Shown here one piece after another: positions 1 to 8,722 of a DNA stretch of 43,173 nt. Origin of the DNA: an uncultured Anaeromyxobacter sp. Lineage in GTDB: Bacteria; Myxococcota; Myxococcia; Myxococcales; Anaeromyxobacteraceae. Location: positions 1-43,173 of the forward strand of contig CAIQRS010000114.1 of assembly GCA_903874275.1 (NCBI GenBank). Direction: 5' to 3'. Within the stretch, counting starts at the first letter, position 1; each line of letters opens with the position of its first letter. A program made the position numbers and the translations under genes. A model generated the notes under the pieces. The model made no database searches. It was not told where the DNA came from and saw nothing but the letters and a program-made list of their open reading frames with translations.

Positions 1-219
1 CACGGGCCCGAGCCCGTCCAGGCGGCGCTTCTGTGACCGGCTGCCATCACGCCCTTGCGCGGGCCCCGCTCATCCTGCCGATGGACATCAACCTGCCGGG
101 TTGCAATTCCATCAGCCAGCTTGAGCGGCCACACGTGGGCGATCCATCGTCCTCGAACTCCAAGACACACCCCCCCCAGAACTTTCGCGCCCAGCGGGGC
201 CGGGAAGAAGCCGGTGGAC
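1..219. other. Left edge, no supported gene
   Basis: This is 219 bases to the left of the first supported stop codon. The first 36 bases read as an 11-residue open plus-strand frame (HGPEPVQAALL, then TGA) with GC-rich third positions. It could be the last codons of a gene outside the window, but this is too short to assign. The rest holds only overlapping open frames with no family signature, and I see no promoter or terminator in it. Confidence 0.3.
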
Positions 220-594
220 TCAGGGCGCGCGCAACCAGGCGAGGGCGGCCGCCCGTTCCGGGAAGACCCGAACGCTCCAGCCTCGGTTGTGGCAGGCGTC
301 CTCGTAGAACTTCGCATCTGCGGCCGACATCAATCCCGGCGGGCACACAACGCCCTCCTTGACGTTCCGGGGGATGCCCATCTGGTCGCGAAGGTGGATG
401 GCGTCGACGAGGTCGGCGGGGTGCGGGCCCTGGGCCATGCCCGAGAGGTCGGTGAGGAAGCGGGTTGACCCATTGTCCCGGGCCATTTGATGGGCCCTGT
501 GGAAGTTGGCCAGCAGGTCGGCCTGGGCGCAGATGCCCACGTAGACGCTCTCGACGATCCCGTCCTCGACCAGGACGTGGCATGTCACCGGCAT
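220..594 (-). CDS. SpoIIAA-like (STAS/SEC14-type) small protein
   Basis: A 124-residue soluble protein starting at ATG 592-594, with a strong ribosome binding site (GGGAGG, 6 bases upstream). Alternating short strands and amphipathic helices plus the C-terminal pattern RVFPERAAALAWL resemble the SpoIIAA-like family, where the C-terminus usually reads VFxxxxxALxWL. Members of this fold bind proteins or lipids rather than catalyse. It lies 58 bases downstream of a PAS sensor kinase on the same strand and is probably co-transcribed with it. That suggests a regulatory partner of the kinase, but this is inference from position. The family call is by pattern and not certain. Confidence 0.75.
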   Translation of the reverse strand: MPVTCHVLVEDGIVESVYVGICAQADLLANFHRAHQMARDNGSTRFLTDLSGMAQGPHPADLVDAIHLRDQMGIPRNVKEGVVCPPGLMSAADAKFYEDACHNRGWSVRVFPERAAALAWLRAP

Positions 595-652
595 CGCAAC
601 CCTCCCCGGCGTCCTCTTCCGCGGACGCCACCGCTTCGCCTCCATCCCATGT

Positions 653-2530
653 TCACGCCTCCGCAGGTGCGGCAGGCAACTCCACCCGGAACGTCGAGCC
701 CATGCCGACCTCGCTCTCGAACGTGAGCGTTCCTCCGTGAGCCGTGGCGATGGCCTGGCAGATCGCGAGGCCGAGCCCCGACCCACGCCCTGGTCCGGTC
801 GGACGAGTCGTGAAGAACGGATCGAAGACGTGGTTTCGAATGGCAGGATCGACGCCGACCCCGTGGTCGATGACCTCCACCCGGGCCATGCCAGGTTGAC
901 CCGGCCCGACCCGGACGACGACCACGCCCCGCTGTCCTTCGGGCGTCGCCTTCGCGGCATTCGTTACCAGGTTCACCAGGATCTGTTCGATCTGGCCAGG
1001 GGAGGCGGTGACGTCGGGGCCTCCGCCGTCCTCCACGGTTATCGCGGCCGACCGGGCGACGGTCGCGGGCAGCCATCGCATGGCTCCGTCGACGATGTCG
1101 ATCAGCCGAGACCGTTGCCGCTTCGCATCGGGCCTCCCGAACACCGTGAGGTCATTCACGATCTGGGCGATCCGCGCCCCACTTTCCTGCGCGTCCTTCA
1201 GCGCCTCGACGACTCCGTCGAGGGCTCGCCCCTCCGCCCCTCGGTCGACCGGCGAGTCGCCCCGAAGGCGCTCCCGAACCTCGCGAACCACTTCCAGCGC
1301 GATGCCCTGGTCGGCCATCTCCGCTGCCAGCGGGTTGTTGATCTCGTGGGCGACGCCCGAGACCAGGGTGCCCAGCGCCGACATGCGCGCTGCGACGGCA
1401 AGCCTCATCTGGAGCGCACGCGCCTCCGTGACGTCGCGCACGACGGCCCACAGCGCCGCTGGGCGGTCGCCCTCCTTCAGCAGGAATGTCCGGAGCTCGA
1501 CCGGGAAGACGGTTCCATCCTTGCGCCGGTACTCCTTCTCGTACACCTCCGAGAAGCCGCGCCGAAGGACTTGCTCCTCGATGATGCGCGCCTCGACAGG
1601 ATGCCAGCGCTCCGGGGTGAGGTCCTTGTAGGTCATCTGCGCCAGTTCCTCGGCAGAGTACCCAAGCATCTTCCGGTACGCCTCGTTGGACTCGCGGATG
1701 ACGCCGTCCATGCCCGCGACGACGAAGCCGTCCATCAGGGAGTCGAATAGACCTCGGTATCTTGCCTCGGAGCGCGCGAGAGCCTGTTCCGCCCGCCTGC
1801 TCTCCGTGATGTCTTCCGCAGACGAGAAGAGCTTGTCTCCTTGTGCGGTGTGAATGACGGTACCCCAATATCTGGCGACGATGTCCTGGCCATCCTTGCT
1901 CCGAAGGGCAAGCTCCATTCCATTCGCCCACCCAGATTGCTGCACCTTTTGCATCATTCGCATCCGTTCATCACGACTGATCCATCCAAGCTCGATCGCT
2001 GTCTTGCCAATGACTTCTTCCCTGCCAAATCCGGAAACCCTGCAAAAGCTGTCATTGACCTCGAGATATCTTCCCGTAGATAGATCGCTGAGGGTCTCCA
2101 TCAGGGGACTTTTGTTGAACGCATAGATCAAGAGCGCCCTGCCTTCGCGCAGTGCCTCGGCCTCGCGCTGGCGCGTGGTGACGTCGAAGACGGCGACGAA
2201 GTAGCCCTTCTCGGGGCTGTACACGGATGCCGAGAGCCACGCCTTCAAGGCCTCGACGTACCTCTCGAACTTCTGGGGGCGCCCGGTCGCCGCCACCTCG
2301 CTGTAGAGGTCGAGCAGCCAGGGGTCCTGCTCCCGGATGCCGGGGACGACCTCCGACACCTTCCTCCCGACCACGTTCCTGATGCCGGTCTGGGCCTCGA
2401 AGGCCTGGTTGACCTCCAGGTAGACGAAGTCGTGGGGCGCCGGGCCGTCGGTGAGGACCTTGCAGTAGGCGATCCCGTTCGGCATCTGGCCGAACAGGGA
2501 CCGATAGTGTTCCTCGTGCTTTGACATCAC
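653..2530 (-). CDS. Soluble PAS-domain sensor histidine kinase (kinase A)
   Basis: A 625-residue kinase without membrane segments, so it senses a cytoplasmic signal. It has three PAS-type segments (about 8-125, 130-250 and 255-372), the third ending in a typical PAC pattern. A HisKA helix pair follows with the phospho-acceptor His395 in SGVAHEINNP. The ATPase domain has an N-box around Asn524, a G1 box DHGVG at 555-559 and a G2 box GSGLGL at 583-588. The start is GTG 2528-2530 directly followed by ATG 2525-2527; neither has a good ribosome binding site, so the first codon is open by one residue. Its last 130 bases are nearly identical to the end of kinase B at 3187, which shows recent common origin. 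A SpoIIAA-like gene follows at 594. No response regulator is adjacent. Confidence 0.92.
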   Translation of the reverse strand: MMSKHEEHYRSLFGQMPNGIAYCKVLTDGPAPHDFVYLEVNQAFEAQTGIRNVVGRKVSEVVPGIREQDPWLLDLYSEVAATGRPQKFERYVEALKAWLSASVYSPEKGYFVAVFDVTTRQREAEALREGRALLIYAFNKSPLMETLSDLSTGRYLEVNDSFCRVSGFGREEVIGKTAIELGWISRDERMRMMQKVQQSGWANGMELALRSKDGQDIVARYWGTVIHTAQGDKLFSSAEDITESRRAEQALARSEARYRGLFDSLMDGFVVAGMDGVIRESNEAYRKMLGYSAEELAQMTYKDLTPERWHPVEARIIEEQVLRRGFSEVYEKEYRRKDGTVFPVELRTFLLKEGDRPAALWAVVRDVTEARALQMRLAVAARMSALGTLVSGVAHEINNPLAAEMADQGIALEVVREVRERLRGDSPVDRGAEGRALDGVVEALKDAQESGARIAQIVNDLTVFGRPDAKRQRSRLIDIVDGAMRWLPATVARSAAITVEDGGGPDVTASPGQIEQILVNLVTNAAKATPEGQRGVVVVRVGPGQPGMARVEVIDHGVGVDPAIRNHVFDPFFTTRPTGPGRGSGLGLAICQAIATAHGGTLTFESEVGMGSTFRVELPAAPAEA

Positions 2531-2664
2531 GCGGTCCGGGAAATCGCACTAGACACTGGTCGCTCCCCCTGGGGCGAGCACCGGCGTGGCGGGTAGCGCC
2601 GAGCCGCCCGTTGGTTCACCGACAGCGTGAGTCTCTCAGATCTAGCCGCAGCGGTGGCGGCCGG

Positions 2665-2997
2665 ATGGCTCGAGGGATCGCCGCCCAATCGGGTCGAGCC
2701 CCTGCCGGGTACTCTCGGGTGGTGACGGTGGTCGTGCCCCGGGACCGCGTCGCCCTGGGCCTTGAGCTACCTGTCCTGCCGGGGAAGCCGTTGCCGAACC
2801 CCGTGGTACGCGCCATGGAGCTCCAGAAGGCCCTGGCGGTGCAGGGAAAGGTCGCCGTGTACCGGCTCGACGGGATGCTCGACGACGACCTCGTCGCGCA
2901 GGACGAGGTCGAGGCTCTCGTCCCAGGGCTGGCCACAGCACTTCAGGTGAACCCGCAGAGGGACATCATCCCGGCCGTTGACCTGGAGTGTGGATAG
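2665..2997 (+). CDS. Unrecognised coding-like frame, possibly a remnant
   Basis: A 110-codon plus-strand frame opening at ATG 2665. From about 2740 to 2930 its third codon positions are nearly all G or C, as in the real genes of this window. The residues are plausible for a folded protein (for example VRAMELQKALAVQGKVAVYR). The first third looks less coding-like and there is no clear ribosome binding site. I do not recognise a family. It lies in the 656-base gap between kinase B and kinase A, next to a recombinase-like fragment, so decayed mobile DNA is one explanation. It may also be non-coding. Confidence 0.25.
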   Translation: MARGIAAQSGRAPAGYSRVVTVVVPRDRVALGLELPVLPGKPLPNPVVRAMELQKALAVQGKVAVYRLDGMLDDDLVAQDEVEALVPGLATALQVNPQRDIIPAVDLECG

Positions 2998-3011
2998 CGT
3001 CCCTGCCATAG

Positions 3012-3170
3012 GGCGACCAGGAACTCCTGGCCATGCGGCAAGCGGGTTCCACCCTCGCCGACATCGCCCAGCACCTCGACCTGGCCGACCGAGCCGGCCT
3101 GCCCGTGGCCGGGACGACGCCGTCGGTGGCGCAGATGCTGTCGGGGACGCCGGGCCAGGACCGGTCGCTT
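3012..3170 (+). pseudogene. Short fragment resembling a serine recombinase C-terminal segment
   Basis: Directly after a TAG at 3009-3011 there is a short open frame reading QELLAMRQAGSTLADIAQHL, followed shortly by AGLPVAGTTPSVAQML. This order (a short basic helix, an xAGxxLxxIAxxL helix, then a GLP and an S-V-ML element) resembles the helix-turn-helix end of large serine recombinases. There is no start codon context, no catalytic domain and no ribosome binding site. It is at best a relic. The remaining bases up to the stop of kinase B at 3187 hold nothing I can name. Confidence 0.25.
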
Positions 3171-3186
3171 CCCCCTTTGCCCTCGT

Positions 3187-6033
3187 TCACGCCTCGGCAG
3201 GCGCGGCAGGCAACTCCACCCGGAACGTCGAGCCCTTGCCGACCTCGCTCTGGACCGTGAGCGTCCCGCCGTGGGCCGTCACGATGGCGTGGCTGATCGC
3301 GAGTCCGAGTCCCATTCCCTTGCCGACGTCGCGTGTCGTGAAGAACGGGTCGAAGATCCGTCCCAGTCGCTCCGGGGCGATGCCCCTGCCCTGGTCGACG
3401 ACTTCCAACCGTGCCATCCCGGACGAACCCGGCCCGACCCGGATGATGATCGAGCCGCGCTCGCCCGGCTTCGTCGCCTTCCCCGCGTTGGTCACCAGGT
3501 GGACGACCACCTGCTCGATCTGGCCGAAGGACGCCTGGACCACAGGTGCACCGCCATCCTCCACTCTGACTGTCGAGCCCTTCCCGACCGCGGCGGGGAG
3601 CCAGAGCATCGCCTTCTTCACGACGTCGGCCAGGTTCACGAGTTCCCGGCTCAGGTCCGGTCGGGCGAAGATCTTGAGCTCCTTCACGATCCGCTCGATC
3701 CGCGTCGCTCCCTCCTGGGCGTCCGTGAGTTGCTCAACCACCTCGCCGAGCCGCCGGGCCTCGGCCGCACGTTCGAGCACGTCCCCGCTCCCGATGCGGT
3801 CCTTGAGCCCCTTCACCACCGACAGGGCCATTTCCTGGTCGGCGAGGGCAGCCGCGAGTGGGTTGTTGATCTCGTGGGCAACTCCGGCCACCAGGGTTCC
3901 CATCGCCGCGAGTCGAGATGCCAGGGCGAGCTGGGCCTGGAGGGCACGTGGCTTGGTGATGTCCGTGAACGTCGTGACCACGGCATAGGGCGGGTCGGTG
4001 GCGGAGTGCCGGAGCAACTCCGCATTGATCGAGATCCAGGGGCGCGTGCCGTCTGGCTTGTGGATGCCCATGATGACGTTCGAGACCGACTTCCCGGTGC
4101 GGAGCGTCACCATGGCCGGGTGGTCCTCGCCGGGGAAGGGCGTGCCGTCCTCGTGGACCGTGCGCCAGCGTGGGTCCGTGGACGTCCGCCCGTCCATCTG
4201 GTCCTGGGAGAGGCCCAGGATGCGCTCGGCTGCCGGGTTGCAGGCGACGATCTTTCCACTCGCGTCCTGAAGCACCATGCCCTCGCCCATGGCCGCCAGG
4301 ATCGACCGGCTTCGCTCCTCTGCCTGCTTGCGCTCGCTGACGTTGCGGACGATGGCGATGAGGAGCTCCGGCTGGGCAGGAGCCAGCGAGTTGATTCGGA
4401 TCTCGACCGGGAACGTCGTCCCATCCTTGCGCCGGTGCGTCCCCGTGACGAAGCCCGTCGTCTCCGCCACGGCCTGGCGAATGGCCGCCGCGACCTGATC
4501 TGGCGTCAAGTGTGCCTCGATGTCCGAGGTCGAGAGCGCCAGGAACTCGCCCCTGGTGTAGCCGAGCTCGCGGCAGGCCTGTGGGTTGCAGTCGACGAGC
4601 CGCCCGGTTGCAGCGTCGAGCACGAATATGGAGTCGCCGGCGCTGTCCAGGAAGGCCTTGAGCCGCTGCTCGCTCGCCTGGAGCGCCTGCTCGGCCTCCT
4701 TGCGGCTCGTGATGTCGACGAACGTCACCACCACCTGGCGCAGGGCTCGGGCCTCGTCAAACTCGGGATAGGCGTTCACGAGCGCCCAGGTGCGGCCGGA
4801 GAGCGGCCGGTCGACGCCGATGACCTGGGCGACGACGGGACTGCCCGAGGCGACGACCTGGTTCACCGGGTACTCGGGAGTCGGCATCGCCGACCCGTCC
4901 TCGCGGACGAACCGCCAGCCCGGGTCGATGGCGACCTTGCCGCGCATCTGATCGGGCGTCAGCCCAAGGAGGATGCCCGCCCTGACGTTGCTCAGGACGA
5001 TGCTCGTGTCCGGCGCGTGAACCACGATTCCCGCGTCGAGGTTGTCGAAGAGGTTCCTCCGGTGCTCCTCGCTGGCGCGCAGGGCCGCCTCGGCCTCCTT
5101 GCGGTCGGTGATGTCCTTGAGGATGGCCACGAAGTACTCGACGCTCCGGTCGGCCCTCCGCACGCAGCTCAGGGAAAGCAACGTCCAGACGACCGCGCCG
5201 TCCTTCCGGATGAATCGCTTGTCGAGGGAGAAGCCCTCGATCTCGCCGGAGAGCACCCGGTTGAACTGCTGCGCGTCGGACCCGATGTCGTCGGCGTGGG
5301 TCAACTCCAGCCAGGTCTTGCGCGAGAGATCCTCCCGAGGGTACCCCAGCATCACGCAGAAGCAATCGTTCACCTCCACGATACCCTTCCCCGCGGAAGT
5401 GATGGCGATCCCCACGGCTGTCGACTGGAAGAAGGCGCGGAGCCGCTCCTCGCTCGTGAGAAGTGGTGCTGCGTCGCGGAGCTCCTGCTCCATTCGCCCG
5501 AACTCGGTGACGTCGGTGAGGACGATGTGGACCTGGTTCCCGTCGCGTCCCGACCTGCGCTCGCAGATGACCCCGCCATCGAATGTCGTCCCGTCGCCTC
5601 TCGTGAACGTCAGCCTGTGCACCGCTCTTTCCCCGCCCTGGAGCACCGCCACGAAGGCTAGATGCCAGCGGTCGCCGTCCTCTCGGGTCACGAGCCCGGG
5701 GAATTGACGTCCCAGCAGGGTCCCGCGCTCCGTGCCGAGGAGGCTGGCTGCGGTCAGGTTCGCGCTGACGATGCCCCCCTTCTCGTCGAGGGTGACGTAG
5801 CCCACCGGGGCGAAGTCGTACAGGTCGACCTGGCGGACGTGGGCCTCTTCGAGTTCGAGCTGGTGCCGGCGAAGTTCCTCGTTCGCCATCTCCAGCTCGA
5901 TCTGGTGGACCTGGAGTTCGTGCAGGAGAGCAGCGGAGGGCGGGACTTGCCCTGCCACCGGAGGGGCTTCAGCGAACCGCGCCTCCGCCTCCGCCCGCAG
6001 TTGATTGCGGTCATCCGGTACCAGCCTTCTCAC
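3187..6033 (-). CDS. Soluble multi-PAS sensor histidine kinase (kinase B)
   Basis: A 948-residue cytoplasmic sensor kinase. I chose GTG 6031-6033 because it has a GGGGAGG site 7 bases upstream and because the protein then aligns from its first residues with kinase C. A helical N-terminal module (about 8-65, including QVHQIELEMANEELRRHQLE) leads into about five PAS/PAC repeats (roughly 65-180, 195-320, 325-450, 455-575 and 580-695). The HisKA motif GVAHEINNP has His720. The ATPase domain has LVTNAGKA, DQGRG and GMGLGL motifs. There is no membrane segment and no receiver. It is a paralogue of kinase C at the N-terminus and of kinase A at the C-terminus, so it looks like the bridge in a series of tandem duplications. 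The ligand cannot be told from sequence. Confidence 0.93.
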   Translation of the reverse strand: MRRLVPDDRNQLRAEAEARFAEAPPVAGQVPPSAALLHELQVHQIELEMANEELRRHQLELEEAHVRQVDLYDFAPVGYVTLDEKGGIVSANLTAASLLGTERGTLLGRQFPGLVTREDGDRWHLAFVAVLQGGERAVHRLTFTRGDGTTFDGGVICERRSGRDGNQVHIVLTDVTEFGRMEQELRDAAPLLTSEERLRAFFQSTAVGIAITSAGKGIVEVNDCFCVMLGYPREDLSRKTWLELTHADDIGSDAQQFNRVLSGEIEGFSLDKRFIRKDGAVVWTLLSLSCVRRADRSVEYFVAILKDITDRKEAEAALRASEEHRRNLFDNLDAGIVVHAPDTSIVLSNVRAGILLGLTPDQMRGKVAIDPGWRFVREDGSAMPTPEYPVNQVVASGSPVVAQVIGVDRPLSGRTWALVNAYPEFDEARALRQVVVTFVDITSRKEAEQALQASEQRLKAFLDSAGDSIFVLDAATGRLVDCNPQACRELGYTRGEFLALSTSDIEAHLTPDQVAAAIRQAVAETTGFVTGTHRRKDGTTFPVEIRINSLAPAQPELLIAIVRNVSERKQAEERSRSILAAMGEGMVLQDASGKIVACNPAAERILGLSQDQMDGRTSTDPRWRTVHEDGTPFPGEDHPAMVTLRTGKSVSNVIMGIHKPDGTRPWISINAELLRHSATDPPYAVVTTFTDITKPRALQAQLALASRLAAMGTLVAGVAHEINNPLAAALADQEMALSVVKGLKDRIGSGDVLERAAEARRLGEVVEQLTDAQEGATRIERIVKELKIFARPDLSRELVNLADVVKKAMLWLPAAVGKGSTVRVEDGGAPVVQASFGQIEQVVVHLVTNAGKATKPGERGSIIIRVGPGSSGMARLEVVDQGRGIAPERLGRIFDPFFTTRDVGKGMGLGLAISHAIVTAHGGTLTVQSEVGKGSTFRVELPAAPAEA

Positions 6034-6061
6034 CGTATGGCCTCCCCGACCCGAGGGAAGG

Positions 6062-6078
6062 CATCGTCTCACCTGTGG
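6062..6078 (-). promoter_or_regulatory. Conserved upstream block, kinase B copy
   Basis: On the minus strand this reads CCACAGGTGAGACGATG. The same block, with one change, occurs upstream of kinase C at 8726-8742. In both cases it sits 28-29 bases before the chosen start codon. Further similarity continues upstream of the block. It may be a shared promoter or leader element, or only a trace of the duplication that made the two genes. Confidence 0.4.
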
Positions 6079-6211
6079 CGCAGGAGCGACAGGCCCCCCC
6101 GGGGGGCGCCACCTCGACCTTCAGGCCCAGACCCTGTCTCGTCCGCACCGGATGCCACCAGCACACGGTAGCCACCCGCTTCAAGTGCGGGGAGGCCGAC
6201 CTTCTGTACAT

Positions 6212-8698
6212 CTACGGGGCCTCGTCCTTTCCCCGGTCGAGGACGTTCCTCGCCGCTCTCGCCAGCGAGGAGGACGCGAACGGCTTCAGGAGGATGTCGA
6301 TCTCTTCCCAGCGGACTTCCTTCAGCGAGCCGGGGGCCTCCGTGCATCCGGAGATGAAGAGGGCTCGAACACCAGGGTTCAGCTCGGCTACTCGTGCCGC
6401 CACCTCCCGCCCGCCGGGCCCGGGCATCTCGAGTTCGGCGACGATCAGGTGCAAGGGGCCCGTTTCGGCGCGAGCGATCTGGACCGCCTCGTCGCAGTCC
6501 GCGGCCGCAAGCACCCGGTATCCTCTGGACCCGAGCGCCCTCACCGCCACCTCCCGAACCTTGGGATCGTCCTCCACGACGAGGACCGTCTCGGTTCCCC
6601 CTTCCGGCTTGGCCGTCACCCCGGCCGGTACTCCGTCGCACTCTTCGTCCTTCGGGAAGAAGATCTCGAAGGACGTCCCCGAGCCGACAACCGACCGAAC
6701 ACCCAGATGGGCCCTGCTCTGCTTCACGATGTCGCACACCATGCTGAGCCCGAGTCCGGTCCCTTCCCCGAGCGCCTTGGTGGTGAAGAGCGGCTCGAAG
6801 ATGTGCTTCATCACGTCGGTCGTCATCCCTGTGCCCGTATCCCTGACGACGAGCTTCACGTAGGGGCCGGACGCCATTCCCGGGTCGGGAACGTCGTCCC
6901 CTTCGGCCACCGTCACGTTTCCGGTCCCGAGCGTGAGCGTGCCCCCGTCCGGCATGGCATCCCGGGCGTTCAACGCCAGGTTCATGATCAACTGGCCGAC
7001 GAGCCCGGGATCGCATCGAACCGTCCAGAGACTCGCCTCGAACTCTTCGGCGATCTCGATCCTGCTCCCCACCACGCGTCTCAGGAGCTTCGCGCTCGTC
7101 TGCACCAGGTCGTTCAGGTCCAGGTAGACCGGAATCGCGACCTCCTTCCGGGCGAAGACGAGGAGCTGCCGGGTGAGTTCTGCGGCTCGCTGTCCTGCGG
7201 CGACGATGTCCTCGGCGCACCCGGGGTCGGAAGACGACCCCTCCCGGATCGTCCTTCGAAGATCCTCCCCGCAGGAGAGGATGACCGTCAGCAGGTTGTT
7301 GATGTCGTGGGCCACGCCGCTGGCGAGCCGCCCCATCGTCTCCAGCTTCTGGGATTCCCGGAGCTGCTCCCGGAGGAGGTTCCTCTCCGTGATGTCCCGG
7401 TGGTGGATCACGATACCGCGGATGCCGGGGACGTCGAGCATGCACCTGGCTTCTGCCTCCAGCAGTGCCCAGGTGCCGTCCGCGCGCCGCATGCGCAGGA
7501 CGAGCCGGCGCGTCGTCGTCGGATCGGCGATGACTGCGGCGAAGAAGCTCCGCACGTCGTCCAAGTCGTCGGGATGGAGCAGGTCGAGTCCGGTCCTGCC
7601 CTTCATCTCCGATGGAGCCCTCCCGAGCATGTCGATGCAGGCTGCGCTTGCGAAGGTGACGGTCCCCGTGCCGTCCAGGATCAGCGTCAGGTCATTGGAA
7701 TGCTCGATGAGTGCCCGGAAGCGCTCCTCGCTCTCCTGGAGCAGCCTCTCCCGCTGCACTTGGGTCGTCAGGTTCGTGTGGACCACCACCGCCCGCGGTC
7801 GTCCCTTGTCGAGGTACCGGGCGACGCGCACGTGGAACCATCGCTCCGTCGCCGGGGAGTGGCAGGGGTACTCCCGGTCGAAGGTCTGGATCTCACCGGA
7901 CAGCAGGGCCCTGAGCCGTTTCGCGAAGAGTCGTCCTTCTTTCTGTTCGTCATTGCTCGAGCGCTCGCAAGCATCGATGTAGCTGGCGCCCTCCGCGACC
8001 AGGTCGAGCGACCCCTGGTTGGCCAGCGCGAAGGAACGCCATGACGCGTTGGTCGTGAGAATGACGCCCGTCTCGTCGAGGACGCAGATGTTCGCCGGCA
8101 TCGCGTCGTGCATCGCCCGCAACTCCGCCGCCTGGCTCCGCGCATCGCCTGGCTCCTGCGCGATGACCTCGGTGATGGCGACCCGCAACGCCAAACCGTC
8201 CTCGGGGTCCTCGTGGCGCCGGCAGGTGATCTGGGCCTGGAAGCTGGAGCCGTCGCCCCTCTGGAGGACGAGGTCGCATGCGCGTTGTTCCTCGGGCCGC
8301 GCCAGGCTCAGGCTCCGGAGGTGGAGCTGCCAGCGGTCCGAGTGATCGGGCCCGACAAAGGAAGCGAAGTTGCGCCCGAGAAGCCTGGCTCGCTCCACGC
8401 CAAGCAGTCCGGCTCCATTGAGGTTCGCCTCGCGGATCTCGCCGGCGCCGGAGAGGGTCAGGATGCCGACCGGCGCGAGATCATAGAGGTCGACGTATCG
8501 CTCGTGAGCCAGCTCCAACTCCAGCTGGTCCCGCCGGAGCCCCTCGTTCTGCATCTCCAGCTCGATCTGGTGGACCTGGAACTCGTGAAGGAGAACGGTG
8601 GAGGGCTGGAGTTGCGCTGCCACCGGAGGGGCTTCAGCGAACCGAGCCTCCGCCTCCGCCCGCAGCGCCTGGCGGTCATCCGCTATCAGCGTTCTCAA
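6212..8698 (-). CDS. Hybrid PAS histidine kinase with degenerate receiver domain (kinase C)
   Basis: An 828-residue soluble hybrid kinase. The N-terminal helical module (QVHQIELEMQNEGLRRDQLE) matches kinase B. Three PAS-type segments follow, then HisKA with His464 in GVAHDINNLL, and an ATPase domain with LNARDAMPDGG, DTGTGM and GTGLGL. A C-terminal receiver domain starts near 703: acidic residues VVEDDP at 707-712, Ser783 at the switch Thr/Ser position and Lys805 in LLKPF are present. The phospho-acceptor Asp is replaced by Glu755 (VAELEMPG; codon GAA). The receiver therefore probably cannot be phosphorylated in the usual way. The start is TTG 8696-8698 with GAGGG about 9 bases upstream, chosen because it matches the N-terminus of kinase B. 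The gap to kinase B is 178 bases. Confidence 0.92.
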   Translation of the reverse strand: MRTLIADDRQALRAEAEARFAEAPPVAAQLQPSTVLLHEFQVHQIELEMQNEGLRRDQLELELAHERYVDLYDLAPVGILTLSGAGEIREANLNGAGLLGVERARLLGRNFASFVGPDHSDRWQLHLRSLSLARPEEQRACDLVLQRGDGSSFQAQITCRRHEDPEDGLALRVAITEVIAQEPGDARSQAAELRAMHDAMPANICVLDETGVILTTNASWRSFALANQGSLDLVAEGASYIDACERSSNDEQKEGRLFAKRLRALLSGEIQTFDREYPCHSPATERWFHVRVARYLDKGRPRAVVVHTNLTTQVQRERLLQESEERFRALIEHSNDLTLILDGTGTVTFASAACIDMLGRAPSEMKGRTGLDLLHPDDLDDVRSFFAAVIADPTTTRRLVLRMRRADGTWALLEAEARCMLDVPGIRGIVIHHRDITERNLLREQLRESQKLETMGRLASGVAHDINNLLTVILSCGEDLRRTIREGSSSDPGCAEDIVAAGQRAAELTRQLLVFARKEVAIPVYLDLNDLVQTSAKLLRRVVGSRIEIAEEFEASLWTVRCDPGLVGQLIMNLALNARDAMPDGGTLTLGTGNVTVAEGDDVPDPGMASGPYVKLVVRDTGTGMTTDVMKHIFEPLFTTKALGEGTGLGLSMVCDIVKQSRAHLGVRSVVGSGTSFEIFFPKDEECDGVPAGVTAKPEGGTETVLVVEDDPKVREVAVRALGSRGYRVLAAADCDEAVQIARAETGPLHLIVAELEMPGPGGREVAARVAELNPGVRALFISGCTEAPGSLKEVRWEEIDILLKPFASSSLARAARNVLDRGKDEAP

Positions 8699-8722
8699 CC
8701 TGTCGATCCCTCACCCAGCGGA

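Noticed and set aside
3271-5661. Long open plus-strand frame of almost 800 codons
   Set aside because: It is antisense to kinase B, which has complete kinase motifs. The plus frame contains no recognised motif and arises from GC-rich codons.
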